A DNA stretch of 64,000 bases from Helichrysum umbraculigerum. Taxonomy: Eukaryota > Streptophyta > Magnoliopsida > Asterales > Asteraceae. Every line of letters starts with the position of its first letter. Positions within the stretch are counted from its first letter, which is position 1. The notes under the pieces are model-generated. The model did no database searches and had not been told where the DNA came from. It saw only the letters and a program-made list of their open reading frames with translations. The translations under genes were made by a program, and so were the position numbers. The stretch is from positions 135,429,277-135,493,276 of the forward strand of contig CATIUR010000005.1 of the NCBI GenBank assembly GCA_949592205.1. Direction: 5' to 3'. Below are positions 56,578 to 64,000 of the stretch, piece after piece.

Positions 56578-59500
56578 AAGATGTTAAAAGCTCATCTCTT
56601 TTAACCAAGTAAACTCATTCACACTCAATAATAATCACCTATCATTCCTACATCCATATATTACTCACTTACCCAAATTCTCTAGTTAGAAAAATACTCA
56701 AAATCACCAAAAACAACCAAATCAAAAGAGTTAGTATATTGTTCTTACCTCCAAGATGATGAATAAATGATTAAGAGTCTCAAATTAACAAATATTGGCA
56801 CTCAATTTACTTGTATTCTTCTTCCTCCTTTGCCCTCCTCTCCATCTTTTCTTCCTGGCGACACACACCACCAAACACAACCTTCTCTCTTTATTTTTTT
56901 TTCTTCAGATTTTAATTAAAAGAGAAATTAGAATTGATTATTAGCCAATTAACCCCCAAATTCACCCTTATTTGGCAACTAATACCCCTCCTAACATATT
57001 TTATTTTCTAAACTATTTTAGCCCTTTAAGACTTTAAACTCACACTCTGACCACACAACTTGTTTCTCATTATATTTAAATCCTCAAACTCTTAATTATA
57101 TAGCCAAATACTTATATAATAGTTTGAATAACTCTTTTTAATTTAAAACGCATACTTATAAAAATTTTTTGGTGTTACATAAGGACAAGCGATATCAGTC
57201 GAATTATATGATCAACGGTCCAAATTCGCAACACTGCATTTTACGTGCACACTACATTTTACCTAAATGCAGTTTTATGAAGATGTTGCAAATCAACGTT
57301 GTTGATTAGAAAAAAACAAAGCTTGAGATCGCTTTCCCCTCCTTCCCAAAATGTAATTGCCCATCAGAACCTTACTCAATAATTTTTACGGTCTTTTTTA
57401 TTATATAGTTTTAGTAAATTGAAATGCTTATATTCCGATCTACAATATAACACCACTTTAACTCAGTTATTATATCACCATACAACGAAAGTCACTAAAA
57501 ATGTTAAAACAAAGATTAGAACCTGTATATCAAAACAAGTAACAAAATATAATTTCTGTATATAACTAATATAATACTTTTTTTTCTCTAAGTGACATGT
57601 CTATTCTTTCGACAATTAAGCAATCGTCTTATGTGTCACTGTATTATTTCTCATTTTACAAATGACGCTTTTTCGACTAATTTCTTTGTTATAAATGACA
57701 AGTATATAAATTTAATCCTATTCGAACGATTCTAAAAAATATTTAGTGAGAAGAGAGGAATTGACGTTTAAAGCGGTTATAAGTTTTCTTGGGAGTACCC
57801 AAATTCAACCATAATATTAAGCCAGCGTCGGGTTATGTTGTATATCTAGTTTCATATTTAATATATCCATCAATTTATAGTACTTTTGAAAACCATAAGA
57901 TTCATTTTAAGCCAAAATGTTAGCGATGTTCGTCAATTCTATAATTTGATGTCAACTTGATAATTAAGTTTGATAACTTAAACTGAAAAAAAAAAAGAGA
58001 GAAGTTTTGTTCCTTGTATAAAAAATTGGTGTAGGATTAGAGGGGAATGACTCAAATGAAGGAAGGATGGTCATGTCGAATTTTACTCATTTTAACAACA
58101 CAATACTGCATTTTACACATATAAAATTTGACTACATTTTATCTCTTACAAATCTGTCTTAAAATGCAGTAAATTCAGTCTGTCCCCCTTATTCTCGGTG
58201 TATTTTTCCCATTATTTTATACATAGGTTACAGTTTAATGCCGCACCCCACCCACCCACGCACGCACCCACCCACCATGTTTATCTGTCATAGTATTTAG
58301 TGATGAAGATATTATACTTAAAAAAAACATGATAAATATACATATATAAAAAGGCTTAATACTAAACTAATAGAAGATATGATATGGGGTTAAAGTTATA
58401 TATTGATAAGTTACTTAGCTTTTGTTCTAATGTTGGTAACAAATTAATTTTATTACTAATGTAGGTAATCTACTGGTAAAAAGTGTCATATATTAGCAAC
58501 GTACTCTATATATGTTTGTTCCAATGTTGGTAATGTACCTATAAATCATATTACCCACATCGAGACACTTTTACAAAGTAAATTACCTACATTGATAAAT
58601 TAAATTAGTTTTTATCTATATTTGAACAAAATTGAAAGTACATTATCAATTTATGACCTTAACCCTATAATATAAGGTATATCTCATGTATAAAGAAGGT
58701 GAGAGAAAATATTTTTAAGCAATAACTAACGGCCCGTTTTTCTAGACATTGTTGGGCTTAATGGTCTGTGAATATTTCGGTCAGCATTTTAGGGTTTTTT
58801 ACTTTTAACTTGATTATTGAACCCATTTTACCCAAATGATTATTCAGTCACCCAAAAAAGTGCACTTGTCCGCATCTAGCCCATATATTTCCACCTTTAC
58901 TCTTCATTCACGATTTCGCTAAAAGAAAAACACCGTTGCTAGCAATCGATTAGTCAACATCATGGAACCTTCTTCCCCCATTTTTTCCACGTGATTAGCC
59001 ATCAACCACCATCTTCGTCATCTTCATTCACATTTTGTTACAGGTATTTTTTTTCTTTCCTTATTTAGGTTTTTGTTTTGGGGGTTTTTGTAGGAACAAA
59101 AATTGTTGCTATTAAATTATCAATGTTTGATTCAATTGTAATGTATAAGACTTCATTATCCTCATCGTATATGCCTATCTTCAAGTTATTTTGGAAAATC
59201 TTTATGTTCAAAGTTCCTTATCGTAATTTTATTGTTGATATTAGTCCAAAGAGAAAATTCCATAAACCGTACCTGTACTTTACACACATTTTCACCGTTC
59301 ATACACAAACTTTTTTTCCCCTTAATCGATACAATAACTTTCAAAATGCTCGTAATTGATACCTCCGTCTAATCCCGTCTAATTTTTGTCGTTATGTTAT
59401 AACACGTGAGTTGCACGTGAGGGTATTTTCGTCTTTTCCCATATCCCCTTTCTCTTTTATCCCTTTCTTCCCTCACACACCTTTCACATACCCCTGTTAC

Positions 59501-59590
59501 TGAAAATTCAAAAGAAAATAATGCTCTGTATTTAATAAAACGATCGGGTATCACTTCTTGAGGCAAATTCCGTTACAAATACAAATCAGT
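56578..59590. other. intergenic, no gene recognised
   Basis: AT-rich. Two blocks with 'tactgcattttac' (57230-57300 and 58105-58165) resemble each other. A CCCACCCACG-type microsatellite lies at about 58247-58276. No coding region is supported. Confidence 0.45.
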
Positions 59591-60143
59591 ATGGTTCGTT
59601 CAGTTTGGCGCGTTCGAAGTGACGACGAAATCATCGAAGAACGCGAATTATATGGTGAGTTTATGGTTATATATTGTGTAATCGATGAATGCGAAGATTG
59701 GAACATTTTCACATTTATGCTGTTATTATACGATGGAATGTGTGAATAATCATAAAAAGTGATGTATTTACGTGTTTTAAACTCTCCACAGGTCAAAGCC
59801 CTAATTTTTTTTCACTCAAAATCCATCATGGGGGTTTTTTCACAAAAAATCCGACATTGAGCTACAATGGAGGTAAGGTTAATTATGTTGATATGATCGA
59901 TTGTGATTTATTTAGTATACCCGAAGTAGATGACATGATTAAGGATTTAGGTTATGTAGATGACCAACCTAAGTGGTACCACTTTAAAGATCCCGGTAGT
60001 AGTTTAGACTTTGTTATACAACCACTTAATAGCGATGAAGATGTGAGATGTTTGGTGAAGTATGTGGCTAGGTGCAAAGTTATTGAGTTGTACATTGAGC
60101 ATTGTTGGAGTTTTTTGAGTACACTTGTAAACCAGCCAGTTGA

Positions 60144-60350
60144 TAGGTCGGATGTAGATGGAGATGGCAATGGTAATGGGTCTGAGCTGGATGGAGATGG
60201 CAATGGTAATGGGTCTGAGCTGGATGGAGATGGCAATGGTGATAGGTCTGAATTAGATGGACATGGCAATGGTGATAGGTCTGAATTAGATGGTGATGGT
60301 AATGCTAATGGGTCTGAAGTGGATGGTCATGGCAATGGTGATGGGTCTGA
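60144..60350 (+). repeat. 33-bp coding minisatellite (DGDGNGNGSEL)
   Basis: About six tandem copies of a 33-base unit encode an acidic DGDGNGNGSEL repeat, in frame, with GNGDRSEL variants. It lies between the PB1-like domain and the transposase core. Confidence 0.9.
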
Positions 60351-62736
60351 AGGAGAAGATTCACAAGATGATTAGAGTGATAGTGATGTCAGTGAATTCA
60401 TTGTAGATGAGGAGAACATTATAAATGAAGTTGAGGTGGATATGAGTACTTTTAACTTGCTGATAGACAAGGATGTTGAGTGGATTGGTTGCAATGAGGC
60501 ACCTGCAAATGAAACAAACAATACTGATTTCTTTCCTGTCTTGGAGATGATCTTGAGTTGCATACCATGTCTAACTTCACATTCATCAGTGATAGGCAAA
60601 AGGTATGTTTCTCATCTTAGTGTTTGTTGTTTGAAATGTTATATGTTTTATTATAGATCAAATATGTGAAAGTAAATCAAATAATGTGTCTTGTTTAGGG
60701 TGTTATTCCAGCCATTGCAAATATCTTTTCTTGTGCTGAACATAGATACTGCTTGAGACACATATATGAAAACATGAGGAGTACCTTTAGAGGGGATTTG
60801 TATTAGAAGCATTTGTGGAATTGTGCAACAGCTACCACTGTAAATCACTTTGACAGTAACATGAATGCTCTGAGATCTATTGACAATGAAGCATATGTTT
60901 GGTTGAAAGACATTCCAGCAGTTCATTGGGCAAGATCACATTTTACTGGTATGCATTTTGATGTTATTATTGACATTTATGCTACTACTGTTGTTGTTAT
61001 TTTTGCATTGATTGATGACCATATGTGTTTTGCAGGAAGAGCTCATTGTGACATGCTTCTCAATAACATGTGTGAAGTCTTCAATAGACGACTAGTTGAT
61101 GGAAGGGACAAGCCTGTAATTACTTGCTTGGATTTCATAAGGGAATACCTCATGAAAAGAATTGTGCTAGTCCAACAACAAATTGAGAAGCATGATGGTC
61201 CATTGACACCTAATGCTACCACATTGTTTAACATTATCAAGAAGAATGCTAGTCAAGTAAAGGTAATTTTGTGACTTTTCTATTGACAATACTGATTAGT
61301 TTACTTGTATGCTTTATTGACTTGATACTGATTAGTTGACTTGTTACTTGATTTGCATACAATGTGTATCATTTGATGTATAGTTGACTTGTATGATTTG
61401 TTACTTGTGGACTTTTATGCTTTGTATGATTTGATTACTTACTGATTAGTTGACTTGTATTATCATGTTGCAAGGCCATTTGGAATGGTGGTAACCATTA
61501 CCAAGTCACTGGGAAATCAGATGATCAATATGTTGTGGACATGAATTGTAACACCCCCAAATTTAATGATTTGCGGAAGCATACCTGGGTGTTACCAATC
61601 AATATACAAAGCACAAGATATACAGTAAATGACCTCTAAATGAGACGTTGTAAAACGATTTCATAGAAATATATGTTTGAAAACTTAATGTTTTCGTATA
61701 CAAAAATAGTTCCCTAGAGTCCACGCGTATGGCGGGAGATTCTATTACATAATCAACATGTACAAAAGATAATGCTGAGAATCTCCGTTAATGCAGTTTA
61801 GTGGAAATTATGCGACTCTAGCTATGTCCTGGGGTAATCCTACTCCATCGGTGTACCTGAGAATACATGCTAAAAGGGTCAATGTTGGTGAATCTCACAG
61901 GTTTGTAAGTAATATCAGTTTTGAACACAAGATTTCATCAGTAGTGCCCGCAGGCGTAAATCAAGTATTTGCAAATCCAGCAAATGTAAAGTAAATAAGT
62001 TATACCGTTGCCATGAGGCTCATAATCGAAGCTTAACCCGTAAGTAATAATATGCTCCCGTGACATGCTCGTAACTGAGCAAGCATAAGTAACGAATGAT
62101 AGTCGCCCGTTTATACATAACGGTTCGTGGTAGCGCTACTACCCCGGGCGGGGAGGGTCATTTCCCTAATGGATCCATTAACTAGTGTTCGCGCTTAGGT
62201 CCATAACTAACGATATATGATGGAGAGACTTCTGTAAGTAATAAACAACTCATGCAATTCCGTTTGGTATAGTAAACAGTTTTAGTACTTGTGTTCAAGA
62301 AAAGTAAGCAATGTATCTCACCCCGTATGTAAAACAGTAAACGCGGGGCTGTAAGACTCACCTGAGCCTTTGCAAGTTACGTTTGTACAAATAAACGAGT
62401 AAATGATATCAGTCCGTAGGTTCTCCGAACCCGTAACCTTCAAATGCCTAAACACATGAGGTTATGTAAGTAGTTGTCTCGCAAGACCATCTAGGCTAGT
62501 TGTCCACACAACTCGTTATGTCCAATGTTGGTTCGTATGTTTGTAATCGTTTGTTATTAGAAAACATGTTCGGCCCGTTGGTGACGGTTGATAATAGTCA
62601 AGGTATTATCATTGTGTTTGGGGTGTTATACTTATAAATGTATTCCAAAGTGTTTTAGGAGTCGTATCGTATAAGTGTTTGAGGTTATACAAGTTTAACA
62701 CTTGGTGTAAAATAGTTTAACAACTCTCTGTTTTTG

Positions 62737-63008
62737 GCGACACTTGGCTAGTGTCGCTACGTGCGACACTAGTTAGGCGACACTTAGTGAGTGTCGCTAG
62801 ATTTTCGATTTTAAATTAATTGGCGACACTTGGTTAGTGTCGCTATAGGTGACACTTACGAATTTGGCGTCACTAAAGGAGTGTCGCTAAGATAAATCTG
62901 GTTAAGTAGTTCAGCGACACTTGGGTAGTGTCGCTATGGGGGCGACACTTAGGCATAGCGACACTTAACTAGTGTCGCTAGTACTGTTTTTGGCACACTA
63001 GCGACACT
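62737..63008. repeat. array of GCGACACT-N5-AGTGTCGC palindromes
   Basis: Five complete 21-base palindromes start at 62737, 62777, 62823, 62914 and 62958, with half-sites at 62763, 62942 and 63001 and degenerate copies between. The five middle bases vary (TGGCT, TAGTG, TGGTT, TGGGT, TAACT) while both arms are kept. Confidence 0.93.
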
Positions 63009-63102
63009 TCCTACTGATCGCCGGATTTTGGGCCGAAAACGAGTTTTCCGGCCACCGTTCGGTCTAATACTTTTACCCAACCCATATATGGACATATTTA
63101 GC

Positions 63103-63113
63103 CTATATAAACC
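63103..63113 (+). promoter_or_regulatory. putative LTR TATA box
   Basis: GCCTATATAAACC, a near-consensus TATA box, lies about 95 bases after the palindrome array. Confidence 0.55.
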
Positions 63114-64000
63114 ATAAACTAGTAAAAATGATAAAAAACGAGAGATGTCGGGATTTGTCGGAAACTTACAAAGTGTCGGATTGAAAATCCGAAAAGATGG
63201 AAAGGTAGATCGTGGAGAGGTGAACGTTTTCTTCCAAAGGAATGAGATGATTCGGGTGTGTTTAGTGGTAGTATTTTGCGAATTATGGTGGTGGTGATGG
63301 TTTGGTGTTTGAGAGGAAAAGAAGAGAGGAAAGAGAAGAGAGATGTGAGAAATGGGAGGGAAAAGAAAGAGGTTGGGGGTTTTGTGTGAAAGCCCCCATT
63401 TTTAGTCCGCGCTCCGTGCTCCGGGCAGTATTCGTTTTTCTCCGTCGTTTTATGTTAAATTATTTATTTTGCGCGTTAATTACTCATTTAAAAATAAGAG
63501 TTCCGATTAAATAATTTAATTGAATTATTTTGTCAAACCTTTTAAGTAAATTTGTTTATTCTTGTTTTTAAATTGCGCGTTAACTATTTTTAAATCGTGT
63601 AGACATTTATTTGTACGGTATAATACACACTTGAGATATTGTCAAAATAATACTCGAAATTAATCGCGTTATTGAACAAAAGATTTCACCAACGTCCGTA
63701 TTTTTGTGAATCGAATTACATTCGATTTAAAACTGTGTACGATTAATTCAAATCGCGTAACCGTATATATTCTCCAATATATAATTTGATACATTAATTA
63801 GCCTAACATGGAACTAATTACATGTATTTACAAAGAATTAGGCACTAATTACTAGTCCTAATTTGGCAGTTGTTACATGAATGCTAGGACTTGCACTTGT
63901 AGAAAATGGGAGCTTACAGGGATGCCATGCAAACACGCAGTGGCTGCTGTGTGGGACATGGCCTTGAATGGGAATGAGGCGGGCATTCCAGAATCCTATG

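Larger units (their letters stand above)
61547..63877 (+). mobile_element. solo LTR, 2.33 kb
   Basis: Starts TGTAACACCCCC and ends GGCAGTTGTTACA, flanked by the perfect duplication TGAAT (61542-61546, 63878-63882). Without it, the MULE frame reads continuously into the SWIM finger. It holds no retroelement protein. On the plus strand the palindrome array at 62737-63008 lies about 95 bases upstream of a TATA box (CTATATAAACC, 63103-63113). Confidence 0.85.
59591..64000 (+). pseudogene. MuDR-type MULE transposase with PB1-like N-terminus, interrupted and decayed
   Basis: Exons by splice sites and family resemblance: 59591-59654, 59792-60602, 60699-60948, 61036-61262, 61475-61546 and, beyond the solo LTR, 63883 to the window edge. 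The N-terminus (SLKIHHGGFFTKNPTLSYNG) is the PB1-like domain of many Asteraceae MULE-type proteins, followed by a DGNG-rich repeat. The MULE part includes FISDRQKGVIPAIANIF and GRAHCDMLLNNMCEVFN. The SWIM zinc finger reads CTCRKWELTGMPCKH. Breaks: TAG at 60373-60375, a frameshift and large deletion before 60540, TAG at 60804-60806, and the LTR at 61547-63877. The protein continues past the window edge. Confidence 0.85.

Overview
This is nuclear DNA of a flowering plant. The signs are spliced genes with GT-AG introns, TTTAGGG-type telomere-like repeats and plant-specific gene families (NPH3/RPT2, inactive LRR receptor kinases). The repeat complement (Ty3/gypsy elements, PIF/Harbinger, MULEs with a PB1-like N-terminus, Helitrons, hAT MITEs) looks like Asteraceae. 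That placement is inference from recognised protein flavour, not a database match.

Only four conventional genes are visible, all on the minus strand: a ubiquitin-conjugating E2 of the UBC8/10/28 type (1913-3921), an LRR receptor-like pseudokinase (13089-20123), the 26S proteasome ATPase RPT3 (23796-27442) and a BTB/POZ-NPH3 phototropism-family protein (33548-36405). Exon joints were worked out by hand, and all four coding sequences are in frame across their exons. The receptor kinase is interrupted within its LRR-coding first exon by a CRM-like Ty3/gypsy element (15359-19776, duplicated AGATC). The frame is continuous across the target site, so the insertion is the only lesion seen.

The rest is a layered transposon landscape in which target-site duplications date insertions relative to each other. 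A MULE (7411-7739) sits in a Harbinger-like MITE (7043-8032). A Helitron (8068-9520) abuts a telomere-repeat-cored MULE (9580-12091), which is itself split by a solo LTR (10421-12078). Three hAT MITEs lie in 1.8 kb (28111-29858). A larger MULE occupies 31379-32600, and a second telomere-cored MULE 41172-42000. Harbinger-type elements crowd 42393-56430; the transposase-bearing one is split by a 9.4-kb non-autonomous Athila/Tat-like retroelement on the minus strand (45969-55397). The right end holds a MuDR/MULE transposase pseudogene (59591 to beyond the window edge) split by another solo LTR (61547-63877).

The most unusual signals lie inside the retroelements. Three unrelated LTRs each carry an array of short palindromes, a different palindrome in each, regularly spaced and just upstream of the presumed TATA box. 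The Athila-like element carries three copies of a stem-loop whose arms change in a compensatory way around a conserved core, suggesting a selected RNA structure. Two MULEs carry inward-facing telomere-like repeats as their core.
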